A program made the position numbers and the translations under genes. The notes under the pieces are model-generated. The model searched no databases. It saw only the letters and a program-made list of their open reading frames with translations, and was not told the origin of the DNA. A stretch of 52,154 nt of DNA from CAWJEL01 sp964647255 (GTDB lineage Bacteria > Chloroflexota > Anaerolineae > CG2-30-64-16), in assembly GCA_964647255.1 (NCBI GenBank), contig CAZYGI010000022.1, forward strand, positions 1 to 52,154, written 5' to 3'. Shown piece by piece: positions 27,416-35,071 of this stretch (the first letter of the stretch is position 1; each line of letters begins with the position of its first letter).

Positions 27416-27429
27416 TCTGTCGGTTCATT

Positions 27430-27490
27430 TGTTGGCTCGCTAGTTTGATCGAGCAGCCAGCCAACCAACTGACCAACTAGCCAACTGAGC
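27430..27490 (+). repeat. Degenerate tandem/inverted repeat before the first ArsA-like gene
   Basis: Repeats of CCAACTRR (CCAACTGA, CCAACTAG, CCAACTGA) lie at about 27465-27489, with a partly complementary GTTGGCTCGCTAGTT near 27433. It fills the 88-nt gap. It may fold but has no T tract. Confidence 0.6.
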
Positions 27491-27503
27491 AATGGAGCAC
27501 ATC

Positions 27504-28493
27504 ATGTCATTACGAGAAGTCTTTGAACAGAATCCGAACCGGCGCTACATTGAGTTCGGCGGTAAGGGCGGGCTCGGCAAGACCACCTTCAGCGCGGCCA
27601 CAGCCTATTGGCTGGCCAAGCAGGGGAAAAAGGTGTTGGTCTTCTCCGTGGACCCGCAGGCCAGCCTGTCGGACATCTTCAAGCGCGATATCTTCGGGAA
27701 GGGCCCGGTCGAGATCATGCCCAACCTGTACGCGCAGGAGATTGATGCCGATAGCCGGATCAAGGAATACCAGAACGAGATTCGCCAGAAGATCCTGGAC
27801 ATGTACGGGCTGGACGCGGTGCCTGAGGAGATCGAGAACTACATCCAGGCCGCCGCAGCTGAACCGGCCATGGAGGAAAGCGCCATCTTCGATGAAGTCG
27901 TGGACATCGTCGTCAGCGGCAACTATGACTACTACATCTACGACCTGGTGCCTTTGGGCCATGCACTCTATTACCTCAGCATGGCGTCAGTCTATGATCA
28001 GTGGATTGACAAGATCGCAGGGCTGCGCGCTGAGATGGAGGAGTACGCCAAGGTGGCTTCGGTGATGCAGCGCAGCAAGGAGACCGAAGAGGACGCGATC
28101 TTGCGCGAGCTGCAATACATCAAGCATCGCATCAACACGTCCTCAAGCATCCTGACGGACCGGGAGAAGACCGCCTTTTTCTTTGTGATCATCCCTGAGG
28201 AGATGATCATCCTCGACACGCAGAAGGCGGCCGGCCTGTTCGCCAAGTTCGACGTACCGATTTCAGGCTATATCGTCAACCGCGTCATCCCGCCAGAGCT
28301 GGCCGATCAGGACATTCCGGAATACCTACGCAACCGGATGGCGATGCAGAAGGGCTACCTGGAGCAGATAGACGGCACCTTCGGCAAGGATGTGTTGGCG
28401 CGTATCCCCGAAATGGAACGCGACATCACCGGCCTGGAGATGATTGAGCGCATGGCAGTGGCGATGTTCGGGCCCATGGGAGGTGCGCAATGA
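27504..28493 (+). CDS. ArsA/Get3-like P-loop ATPase, subunit 1
   Basis: 329 residues; start at ATG 27504 (GGAG 6 nt upstream) rather than 27492. A deviant Walker A GGKGGLGKTT lies at residues 19-28. Switch I keeps the catalytic-type Asp (SVDPQASLSD, D50), but the usual PAH is PQA. Switch II, canonically DTAPTGH, has become DLVPLGH (about 147-153). No cysteine occurs, so the Get3 zinc CxxC is absent. The gene overlaps subunit 2 by ATGA. ArsA-fold proteins move metals or tail-anchored proteins; which applies here is unknown. Confidence 0.88.
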   Translation: MSLREVFEQNPNRRYIEFGGKGGLGKTTFSAATAYWLAKQGKKVLVFSVDPQASLSDIFKRDIFGKGPVEIMPNLYAQEIDADSRIKEYQNEIRQKILDMYGLDAVPEEIENYIQAAAAEPAMEESAIFDEVVDIVVSGNYDYYIYDLVPLGHALYYLSMASVYDQWIDKIAGLRAEMEEYAKVASVMQRSKETEEDAILRELQYIKHRINTSSSILTDREKTAFFFVIIPEEMIILDTQKAAGLFAKFDVPISGYIVNRVIPPELADQDIPEYLRNRMAMQKGYLEQIDGTFGKDVLARIPEMERDITGLEMIERMAVAMFGPMGGAQ

Positions 28494-29467
28494 TTGAGAA
28501 ATCCATGCGCCAGTATCTTGTCGAGAATCCGCGGCTGAAGTACGTCTTTTTTGGCGGCAAGGGCGGCGTCGGGAAGACCGTGCTGGCCGGCACCGCCGCA
28601 CTCTGGTTCGCGGGCCAAGGCAAGAAGACGCTGCTGGCATCCACCAATCCCGTGCATTCGCTCTCCAGCATGCTCGACCAGAACGTCTTCGGCAAGGTGA
28701 CGCCGGTGACGGGTGTGCCGAACCTGTCGGCGCTCGAGATTGACACCAAGGACACCATCGAGAAGTCTAAGAAAGAGATTCGCGAGAAGATCGAGTGGTT
28801 TCTAAAGTTCGCGGAGATCAAGACCAAGGCGGATGAGTTCGTGGAATCGGCAACCATGAACCCGGCGTTCGAAGAGTCGGCTATGTTTGAGAACATGATT
28901 GATCTGATGTTCGAGGACAAGTACGACGCCTACGTCTTCGACACCGCACCGACGGCCAATGCCCGGCGTCTGCTGGGTATGTCGAGCGTCTATTCCTTGT
29001 GGGTCAACAAGATGGTGCAGAGCCGCGAGGAGGCCTCTTCGCTGCGCGACCTTCTATCCTACAGCAAGCGCAAGCAGCAGAAAGACCCGCTGATGGACTA
29101 TCTGCTGAAGATGCGCGAGCGCATGGCAAACGCCAAGGTGTTGTTAACCGATGACCAGTTGACCTCCTTCTTCTTCGTGACGCTGCCTGAGGCGCTGCCG
29201 ATCGCGGTGATCACGCGCTTCATTAATTGGTTCAAAGATTTCGGAATCCCCGTGGGCGGCGTGATCGTCAACATGCTGATTGATAAAAGCAGCGTGAAGG
29301 AGGACACGCCCGACTTCGTGAAGAACCGGGTCGCGATGCAGGACGAACACATGGAGACGGTCTGGCGGGAGTTCGATGGCCAGGTGCGCGCCATCCTCCC
29401 GCTCTATGAAACGGAGGTACGGGGCGTGCCGATGCTCAAGCGCATGGCGGATCAGTTGTTCGCGTGA
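28490..29467 (+). CDS. ArsA/Get3-like P-loop ATPase, subunit 2
   Basis: 325 residues, start overlapping the subunit 1 stop (ATGA). Walker A FGGKGGVGKTV (22-31; second Thr is Val). Switch I is STNPVHSLS, with Asn53 where Get3 has the catalytic Asp (yeast D57). Switch II keeps DTAPT but not the following GH (DTAPTANARRLL). It aligns with subunit 1 along its length (LTDxxxTxFFFVxxPE; NRxAMQ). No CxxC. The Asn substitution predicts weak or no hydrolysis at this site. A perfect hairpin terminator follows. Confidence 0.9.
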   Translation: MIEKSMRQYLVENPRLKYVFFGGKGGVGKTVLAGTAALWFAGQGKKTLLASTNPVHSLSSMLDQNVFGKVTPVTGVPNLSALEIDTKDTIEKSKKEIREKIEWFLKFAEIKTKADEFVESATMNPAFEESAMFENMIDLMFEDKYDAYVFDTAPTANARRLLGMSSVYSLWVNKMVQSREEASSLRDLLSYSKRKQQKDPLMDYLLKMRERMANAKVLLTDDQLTSFFFVTLPEALPIAVITRFINWFKDFGIPVGGVIVNMLIDKSSVKEDTPDFVKNRVAMQDEHMETVWREFDGQVRAILPLYETEVRGVPMLKRMADQLFA

Positions 29468-29492
29468 CGCGGCGAACGGTGTGTGGTGAATG

Positions 29493-29526
29493 ACAGCGGG
29501 AGCGACCGGCCGGTCGCTCCCGCTGT
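29493..29526. terminator. Terminator between convergent ArsA-like and one-TM protein genes
   Basis: A perfect 34-nt palindrome: ACAGCGGGAGCGACCGG (29493-29509) with its complement (29510-29526). As RNA it gives a stem of about 15 bp. A short ATTCTTTG follows in the plus direction. It serves both convergent genes. Confidence 0.75.
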
Positions 29527-29528
29527 GC

Positions 29529-30176
29529 CTATTCTTTGACCAGATCGGTGATCCCGCGCAGGAATTGCGCCGACGTCGCCTGTTCCAGCCCGTTGAGGCG
29601 GGCAAACACGAGCAGGTGCGGATCCTGTCGGCGCAGGGCGATCCGCTCGATGTACGGGCCGTTCCGCTCGGTGAAGGCGCGTGCGCGCTTGATCAGCTCA
29701 GCGGACGGAGCCGCGCGTGTTGCCAGGCCAAGTCCGTCCGTCAGCTCGGCCCATTGCCACGGCTTCTCTCCGGCGCTTCGCTCTAACAGCCGGCGCAGTT
29801 TCCCTTGCAGCGGTACGATTTCCCACTCGGCGCCGGGCAGGAGGCGGAGCTGGCCGCGGATGGCAAGCAGATCGCGCTTACCGCGCAGCATCTCGACGGC
29901 CAGCAGCGGCAGGAACTCCCGCGTCAGCAGGTAGAAGCCGACCGCCACCGACCGGAACGGCCGATCCGTGCCGGTCACGACCACCTCGGTGCCCGAACTG
30001 ATCGAGCGCCCGATCCGCCAGTCGGGCTTGCCGTTCCAGATTGCCAGCCCGACCTGCAGCCACTTTGCCAGTTTCAGGGCGCGCTGCCGGTTGATCCACG
30101 TGCCCGCCATATAGCCTACTACCAGGATGATCAAGACGATCCACCAGATACGTTCGTTGCCGCTTGCTGCAGCCAT
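29529..30176 (-). CDS. Conserved protein with one N-terminal TM helix
   Basis: 215 residues, not assigned to a family. A TM helix at about 10-27 (IWWIVLIILVVGYMAGTWI) is followed by a soluble part with VVVTGTDRPFRSVAVGFYLL, LRLLPGAEWEIVPLQGKLRRLLER and a C-terminal ERIALRRQDPHLLVFARL. The likely topology is a short extracytoplasmic N-terminus with a cytoplasmic body. It converges on the ArsA cluster; whether it works with it is unknown. An extended -10 promoter lies at 30256-30264. Confidence 0.65.
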   Translation of the reverse strand: MAAASGNERIWWIVLIILVVGYMAGTWINRQRALKLAKWLQVGLAIWNGKPDWRIGRSISSGTEVVVTGTDRPFRSVAVGFYLLTREFLPLLAVEMLRGKRDLLAIRGQLRLLPGAEWEIVPLQGKLRRLLERSAGEKPWQWAELTDGLGLATRAAPSAELIKRARAFTERNGPYIERIALRRQDPHLLVFARLNGLEQATSAQFLRGITDLVKE

Positions 30177-30255
30177 CAGGGTGCCTCCGTACCACCATCC
30201 GTCGGTCTAGCGATCGCAAGGTGGTATTTGTGTTCGATGCCTTGTACGGGGGTAG

Positions 30256-30264
30256 ATTATACCA
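30256..30264 (-). promoter_or_regulatory. Extended -10 promoter of the one-TM protein gene
   Basis: Minus strand reads TGGTATAAT (30264-30256), a perfect TATAAT with the TGn extension. No good -35 is visible. It is 80 nt upstream of the ATG. Confidence 0.6.
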
Positions 30265-30289
30265 TGCTTTCTTCACACCAGAGACTGTG

Positions 30290-30407
30290 CTAGAATGGCG
30301 ACACTACATCGAACGCGGAGTTGATCGCAGGCGCGACCAACGTGGCACCGCGGTTTTTGGCTACATCAGTAATGGTGACGTAGCTGAGTCGTCACAGAAG
30401 GCTCGTC
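30290..30407 (+). promoter_or_regulatory. Leader of the HTH-nuclease-like gene with a T-box-like motif
   Basis: TAGAAT at 30291-30296 is a possible -10. AACGTGGCACCGCGG at 30339-30353, followed by five Ts, matches the T-box sequence (GTGGNACCGCGG) that pairs with uncharged tRNA. The usual specifier stem I is not recognisable, and the downstream gene is not an aminoacyl-tRNA synthetase. A further hairpin GCTACATCA/TGACGTAGC follows near 30360-30385. Chance match or a remnant are both possible. Confidence 0.35.
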
Positions 30408-31136
30408 ATGAAACAATACCAGGCGGTCATACAGACTCTTGAGCGTCTTGGCGGTCAAGCCACTCTCGCTGAGCTCTATCGGGAAGTGATGAGGATTGAA
30501 GGTTGTAAGTGGGAGACCAAGACACCATTTGCTTCCATTCGAAGGATTGTCCAGGTGCGCCCAGAGGTCTTCAGGGTGCGCCCTGGTCTATGGGCGCTGC
30601 GATCATATCAGGCAAAATTGGGCCTGGTCGAACAGGACAGCAAAGGACGCCAGACCACTGAAGCAGTCGAGCAAACCCATTCCTATTACCAGGGCCTGTT
30701 GGTGTCTATCGGGAATCTGCGTGGCTTTGCAACCTTTGTGCCCAATCAAGATAGGAACAAACGCTTCGTAAATGAACCACTCGGGGAAATGCGATCATTG
30801 CAGGAACTACCCATCTTCAGCCATGATTTCCTCGTCAAAAGAAGTGGCACTGTTGATGCTGTGTGGTTCAATGCCCGGCAAATGCCCAACAGTTTCTTTG
30901 AGGTAGAACATTCCACCGACATTCAGAATTCCCTCTTGAAGTTCCATGACTTGCAGGACTTCTATGCCCGCATGGTCATCGTTGCAGACGAACATCGTCG
31001 TGCTGAGTTTGAGCAGAAAATCAGGCTGAGCGCACTTGATGCGATAAAAAGCAGGGTGAACTTCCTGGGCTACAGCCTGCTGGTCAAGCAGTATGAATAC
31101 GAAATGCTCAAGGTTAGTCAGGAGTTCGTGATTTGA
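30408..31136 (+). CDS. HTH (HARE-like) plus PD-(D/E)XK-like nuclease-type protein
   Basis: 242 residues. The N-terminal 70 (LERLGGQATLAELYREVMRI ... FRVRPGLWALRSY) looks like a HARE-HTH/winged helix common in restriction-linked proteins. The C-terminal half has D150 in GTVDAVWFN and E165-V-E167 in FFEVEHSTDIQNS, the D-(x)n-ExE pattern of PD-(D/E)XK nucleases; the usual Lys is replaced by Glu/His. The region is more AT-rich than its neighbours, suggesting transfer. No methyltransferase is nearby. Cleavage activity is unproven. Confidence 0.65.
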   Translation: MKQYQAVIQTLERLGGQATLAELYREVMRIEGCKWETKTPFASIRRIVQVRPEVFRVRPGLWALRSYQAKLGLVEQDSKGRQTTEAVEQTHSYYQGLLVSIGNLRGFATFVPNQDRNKRFVNEPLGEMRSLQELPIFSHDFLVKRSGTVDAVWFNARQMPNSFFEVEHSTDIQNSLLKFHDLQDFYARMVIVADEHRRAEFEQKIRLSALDAIKSRVNFLGYSLLVKQYEYEMLKVSQEFVI

Positions 31137-31146
31137 TCGTCTTATA

Positions 31147-31181
31147 CAGCCGGCAAGCCGATGGCCTCGGCTTGCCGGCTG
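31147..31181 (+). terminator. Terminator after the nuclease-like gene
   Basis: A perfect 15-bp stem: CAGCCGGCAAGCCGA (31147-31161) with its complement (31167-31181), loop TGGCC. No T tract follows, so strength is uncertain. Confidence 0.65.
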
Positions 31182-31247
31182 GCGGCTGTTCGAGAAACCG
31201 GCAGCAGGCTTCCTCCAGCGTTGACAGCCCGGCAGGGGTATGATACA

Positions 31248-31347
31248 CTCCCGCCCGTACCAAAGTGAAGCAAATACGGGCAAGCCGCACTTCTCCCAGG
31301 AGCAGGCGAGGTGGGCAATCTCTCAGGTCACACGACAGAGACGGGAG
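31248..31347 (+). ncRNA. Candidate glycine riboswitch aptamer upstream of gcvH
   Basis: The 3' half carries the glycine-aptamer block AATCTCTCAGGT (31317-31328) followed by ACACGACAGAG, and GGAGCAGGC (31299-31307) stands where AAGGAGCAA is expected. Closing stem P1: CTCCCG (31248-31253) with CGGGAG (31342-31347). P2-like: GCCCGTA (31253-31259) with TACGGGC (31275-31281). The P1 3' strand overlaps the terminator stem, so ligand binding would prevent termination (ON switch). The 5' GGAGAG partner of the consensus is not clear, so the fit is partial. Location before glycine-cleavage genes supports it. Confidence 0.62.
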
Positions 31348-31378
31348 CCGCGGCCACAGCGCCGCGACCCCGTTTTTT
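31341..31378 (+). terminator. Riboswitch-controlled terminator ahead of gcvH
   Basis: ACGGG (31341-31345) pairs with CCCGT (31369-31373) and CGCGGC with GCCGCG inside, followed by six Ts (31373-31378). Its 5' arm overlaps the aptamer P1 strand. Confidence 0.8.
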
Positions 31379-31420
31379 GTTGCCGGCGAACAGACAGTGT
31401 CCAAAGCTACCAGTCTACCG

Positions 31421-31468
31421 ACCAACCAACTAACCAACCAACTAACGAACTAACTAACCAACCAATTC
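31421..31468 (+). repeat. 12-mer tandem repeat before gcvH
   Basis: ACCAACCAACTA occurs twice exactly (31421-31432, 31433-31444), then two decayed copies to 31468. It lies between the terminator and the gcvH ribosome-binding site (AGGAGG at about 31492). Confidence 0.8.
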
Positions 31469-31502
31469 ACCACCTAACTCACCAACCTAGCAGGAGGACA
31501 CC

Positions 31503-31910
31503 ATGAGCTACAAGTTCGATCCTAAGGCCAAGTATGCGAAGAGCCACGAATGGGTGCGCGTCGAGGGCGACATCGCCGTCATCGGCATTTCCGACTACGC
31601 CCAACACCTGCTCTCCGACGTCGTCTACGTCGAGCTGCCCGAGGTGGGCGATACGCTCACCCAGGGCGAAAGCCTGGGCACCGTCGAGTCGGTGAAGGCC
31701 GCCGAAGACGCGTACGCGCCGATCAGCGGCGAGGTGGTGGAGGTCAACACCGCCCTGGAGGACAACCCTGAGTGGGTGAACGAGGACCCATACGTCAAGG
31801 CCTGGCTGGTCAAAGTGACCCCCAGCGACCTGGGCGAACTGGATGCCTTAATGGACGTCGCGGTCTACGAGAAGTACGTGGCCGAAGAGGAAGAAAAGGG
31901 CGGACATTGA
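31503..31910 (+). CDS. gcvH: Glycine cleavage system H protein
   Basis: Lipoyl carrier of the glycine cleavage complex, shuttling the aminomethyl group from P to T protein. 135 residues. SHEWVRVEGDIAVIGISDYAQ is the typical start; the lipoylated Lys is in GTVESVKAAEDAYAPISGEV. AGGAGG precedes the ATG. It heads gcvH-gcvPA-gcvPB behind a riboswitch-like leader. Confidence 0.95.
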   Translation: MSYKFDPKAKYAKSHEWVRVEGDIAVIGISDYAQHLLSDVVYVELPEVGDTLTQGESLGTVESVKAAEDAYAPISGEVVEVNTALEDNPEWVNEDPYVKAWLVKVTPSDLGELDALMDVAVYEKYVAEEEEKGGH

Positions 31911-31916
31911 GACGAG

Positions 31917-31983
31917 AAGCTGGAAGCTGGAAGCTACTTCCCGCGACGAGCAACTAGCTTCCAGTGACCAGCTTCCAGTTTTT
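31917..31983 (+). repeat. Repeat-built hairpin with T tract between gcvH and gcvPA
   Basis: Heptamers AAGCTGG,AAGCTGG,AAGCT (31917-31935) pair with AGCTTCCAG-TGACC-AGCTTCCAG (31956-31978), then five Ts (31979-31983). It looks like an intrinsic terminator/attenuator made of tandem repeats. The gcvPA Shine-Dalgarno AAGGAG (31984-31989) begins right after. Confidence 0.7.
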
Positions 31984-31995
31984 AAGGAGCATTGC

Positions 31996-33369
31996 ATGAA
32001 TTACATCCCCAACACCGATGCCGACCGCGCGGCGATGCTGGCGGTCGTCGGCGCCGGGTCGGTGGCGGATCTGTTTCGGGATGTGCCGGAGACGCTCCGG
32101 TTTCCCGAGCTGAAGCTGCCCTCGGCGCTGTCTGAGCTGGAAGCCCTGCAGGAGCTGCAGGCGCTCTCCGAGGAGAACGACGACCTCACCCACGTGAGCT
32201 GCTTCCTGGGCGCGGGCGCGTACAACCACTTTGTGCCCAGCGTAGTGGATTGGATCATTCGCCGCTCGGAGTTTTTCACCGCGTACACGCCCTATCAGCC
32301 TGAGATCAGCCAGGGTACGCTCCAGGCGCATTTCGAATACCAGTCCATGATCTGCGCGCTGACCGGCATGGAGGTCGCCAACGTCTCGCACTACGACGGC
32401 GCGACCGCAGTGGCCGAGGCGGTGATCATGGCACTGCAGATCAGCCGTGGCAAGCGCTGCAAGGTGCTGCTCAGCCCCACCCTGCACCCGCAGTACCGTG
32501 AGGTGGTGCGGACCTACACCCAGGGCATGTGCATTCAGGTGAGCGACGATGCGCCGGTCGGCGACTGGCAGGCGCTCGCGGCGCAGGCCGACAAGGAAAC
32601 TGCCTGCGTTATCGTGCAGAACCCCGACTTCCTGGGCCGGCTCTACACTCCGGCGGAGATGCAGGCGCTGGCTGACAAGGTTCACGCGGCCGGCGCGCAG
32701 TTCGTCGTGTCGGTGGATCCGATCAGCCTCGGCGTCTTCACGCCGCCCGGCGAGTACGGCGCGGACATCGTCACCGGCGAGGGGCAGCCGATGGGCAACG
32801 CGGTCAGCTTCGGCGGGCCGTATGTCGGCTTTTTCGCAATGAAGGCGAGCGAGGTGCGCAAGTCCGCCGGCCGCATCGTGGGCCAGACCGTGGACGCCGA
32901 TGGCAAGCGCGGCTTCGTGCTGACGTTGAGCACCCGCGAGCAGCATATCCGCCGCGAGAAGGCGTCGAGCAACATCTGCTCCAACCAGGCGCTCAACGCG
33001 CTGGCGGCTGCGATCTACATGGCGGCGATGGGCAAGTACGGGCTGCGAACCGTCGCCGAGCTGAGCTATCACAAGGCGCACTACGCGGCCCAACTGATCG
33101 GCGAGCTGCCGGGCTACGAGGTCGTCTCGACCGGGCCGTTCTTCAAGGAGTTCGTCGTGAAGTGCCCTATGCCGGTGGCGGAAGTCAATGAAGCGCTGCT
33201 GGATGAGTGGGGCATCGTGGGCGGCTACGATCTGGGGCAGGATTATCCGGCGCTCCGGGATCATATGCTGTTGTGCGTCACCGAGATGGTCAGCCGGGCG
33301 GAGATCGAAGAGCTGGCCGAGGCGCTGGCCGAAATCGCCGGCACAGGGGACGAGGAGGTGGCGCAATGA
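31996..33369 (+). CDS. gcvPA: Glycine dehydrogenase (decarboxylating), subunit 1
   Basis: N-terminal half of the P protein in the two-subunit form; pairs with GcvPB to decarboxylate glycine. 457 residues. It starts MNYIPNTDADRAAMLAVVG, and has FLGAGAYNHFVPSVVDWII, TAYTPYQPEISQGTLQAHFEYQ and REQHIRREKASSNICSNQAL, all standard. AAGGAG lies 6 nt before ATG. Its TGA overlaps the gcvPB ATG (ATGA), indicating translational coupling. Confidence 0.95.
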   Translation: MNYIPNTDADRAAMLAVVGAGSVADLFRDVPETLRFPELKLPSALSELEALQELQALSEENDDLTHVSCFLGAGAYNHFVPSVVDWIIRRSEFFTAYTPYQPEISQGTLQAHFEYQSMICALTGMEVANVSHYDGATAVAEAVIMALQISRGKRCKVLLSPTLHPQYREVVRTYTQGMCIQVSDDAPVGDWQALAAQADKETACVIVQNPDFLGRLYTPAEMQALADKVHAAGAQFVVSVDPISLGVFTPPGEYGADIVTGEGQPMGNAVSFGGPYVGFFAMKASEVRKSAGRIVGQTVDADGKRGFVLTLSTREQHIRREKASSNICSNQALNALAAAIYMAAMGKYGLRTVAELSYHKAHYAAQLIGELPGYEVVSTGPFFKEFVVKCPMPVAEVNEALLDEWGIVGGYDLGQDYPALRDHMLLCVTEMVSRAEIEELAEALAEIAGTGDEEVAQ

Positions 33370-34820
33370 CCGAGCCACTCATCTATGAAATCTGTCAGGC
33401 CGGTCGCCGCGGGGTGAGCCTGCCGGCGTGCGATGTGCCCGAGACGGCGCTGCCTGCGGGCTGCGAGCGGACCAACCTGCCGCTGCCCGAGGTGGCCGAG
33501 ATTGACCTGATGCGGCACTACACCCGGCTGTCGCAGCTCAACCACAGCATTGACACCGGTTTCTATCCGCTCGGGTCATGCACCATGAAATACAACCCGA
33601 AGGTGAACGAGGTTGCCGCGCGGCTGCCCGGTTTCGCCGCGCTGCACCCGCTTCAGCCGGCGGAGAGCGTCCAGGGTGCGATGGCGCTGATCTACAACCT
33701 GCAAGCGCTGCTGGCTGAGATCGCCGGCTTCGCTGCAGTGACGCTCCAGCCCGCGGCCGGCGCACACGGCGAGTTCACCGGCGTGCTGATCATGCGGAAG
33801 TACCTCTACGAGCGGGGCGAAACCCAACGCGACGTCATCCTCGTCCCTGATTCGGCGCATGGCACGAATCCGGCCACCACCAGCATGTCGGGCCTGAAGG
33901 TCGTCGAAGTGCCATCGGACGCCCGCGGCAACGTGGACCTGGACAAGCTCAAGGCGCTGATCGCCCAGCACGGCCCCAGGCTCGTCGGCCTGATGATGAC
34001 CAACCCGAACACCCTCGGCCTGTTCGATGAGCACGTCGAGGAGGTGCTGCGGCTGGTGCACGAAGCGGGCGGCCTGGTTTACGGCGACGGCGCGAACTTC
34101 AACGCCATCCTCGGCATCGCCAAGCCGGGCGAGATCGGCTTCGACGTGATGCACTACAACCTGCACAAGACCTTCTCCACCCCGCACGGCGGCGGCGGGC
34201 CGGGGTCGGGTGCGGTTGGGGTCAAGGCGTTCCTGGCGGACTACCTGCCGGGGCCGATCGTGGCGAAGAGCGATGAGGATGAGTATACCTGGCTCATGCC
34301 GGCCAAGAGCATCGGCCGGGTGAAGGCGTTCTGGGGCAACTTCGGCGTGCTGGTGCGGGCGTACACCTACATCCGCATGCACGGCGGCGAGGGGCTGCGC
34401 CAGGTGAGCGAGAACGCGGTGCTCAACGCAAACTACCTGCAGGCGCGGCTGCGCGGCGTTTATCCGATCCCGCACGGCGACCGGACCTGTATGCACGAGT
34501 TCGTGGCGCAGGGCAAGCTCGAAGGTGCGCCCGGCATCATCACGATGGACATCGCCAAGCGGCTGATGGACTTCGGGATGCACCCGCCGACGGTCTACTT
34601 CCCGCTGATCGTGGCCGAGGCGCTGATGATCGAGCCGACCGAGACCGAGAGCAAGGAGACGCTCGACACCTTCGCCGACACCATGATTCAGATCGCTGAG
34701 GAGGCGAAGACCCAGCCTGAGCTGCTCAAGACCGCGCCGCACACCGCGCCGCTCAAGCGGCTGGACGAGGTCAAGGCGGCGAAGGATATGGTGCTGTGTT
34801 ACGCGCCGGGGTGCGGGTAA
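33366..34820 (+). CDS. gcvPB: Glycine dehydrogenase (decarboxylating), subunit 2
   Basis: PLP-binding half of the P protein. 484 residues from ATG 33366; the frame is open upstream to 33207, but the ATGA overlap and family start (MTEPLIYEICQAGRRG) decide. The PLP lysine is in MHYNLHKTFSTPHGGGGPG. FYPLGSCTMKYNPK and DSAHGTNPATTSMSG are also present. gcvT is not in the window, so the T protein must be encoded elsewhere. A hairpin terminator follows. Confidence 0.95.
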   Translation: MTEPLIYEICQAGRRGVSLPACDVPETALPAGCERTNLPLPEVAEIDLMRHYTRLSQLNHSIDTGFYPLGSCTMKYNPKVNEVAARLPGFAALHPLQPAESVQGAMALIYNLQALLAEIAGFAAVTLQPAAGAHGEFTGVLIMRKYLYERGETQRDVILVPDSAHGTNPATTSMSGLKVVEVPSDARGNVDLDKLKALIAQHGPRLVGLMMTNPNTLGLFDEHVEEVLRLVHEAGGLVYGDGANFNAILGIAKPGEIGFDVMHYNLHKTFSTPHGGGGPGSGAVGVKAFLADYLPGPIVAKSDEDEYTWLMPAKSIGRVKAFWGNFGVLVRAYTYIRMHGGEGLRQVSENAVLNANYLQARLRGVYPIPHGDRTCMHEFVAQGKLEGAPGIITMDIAKRLMDFGMHPPTVYFPLIVAEALMIEPTETESKETLDTFADTMIQIAEEAKTQPELLKTAPHTAPLKRLDEVKAAKDMVLCYAPGCG

Positions 34821-34832
34821 CCAGTAACGAGT

Positions 34833-34869
34833 GAAGAGGTGTTTGGATAGCGAAACCAAACACCTCTTC
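34833..34869 (+). terminator. Terminator of the gcv operon
   Basis: A perfect 14-bp stem: GAAGAGGTGTTTGG (34833-34846) with CCAAACACCTCTTC (34856-34869), loop 9 nt, no clear T tract. It begins 13 nt after the gcvPB stop. The remaining stretch to 35071 shows nothing else I can support. Confidence 0.7.
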
Positions 34870-35071
34870 GCCAATAACTATCTCTCCCCGTGATTTTGAC
34901 CGTCTTCCCCTCATCACGCCCCGACCCTCCAGCATGACGAAGTCTTCATCTGTGCGTGTACATCATGTCACTATGTGTTCATTTGGTCATGCCATGATGG
35001 ATAAACCGAATTCAAGAGACGAATCTAGCGTCACACATCGGACCAGGCATTTCGCTTCGAGGAGCCAGATC

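Noticed and set aside
27504..29467. Arsenite efflux operon (arsA)
   Set aside because: No arsB, arsR, arsC or arsD neighbours and no metal-binding cysteines in either ATPase.
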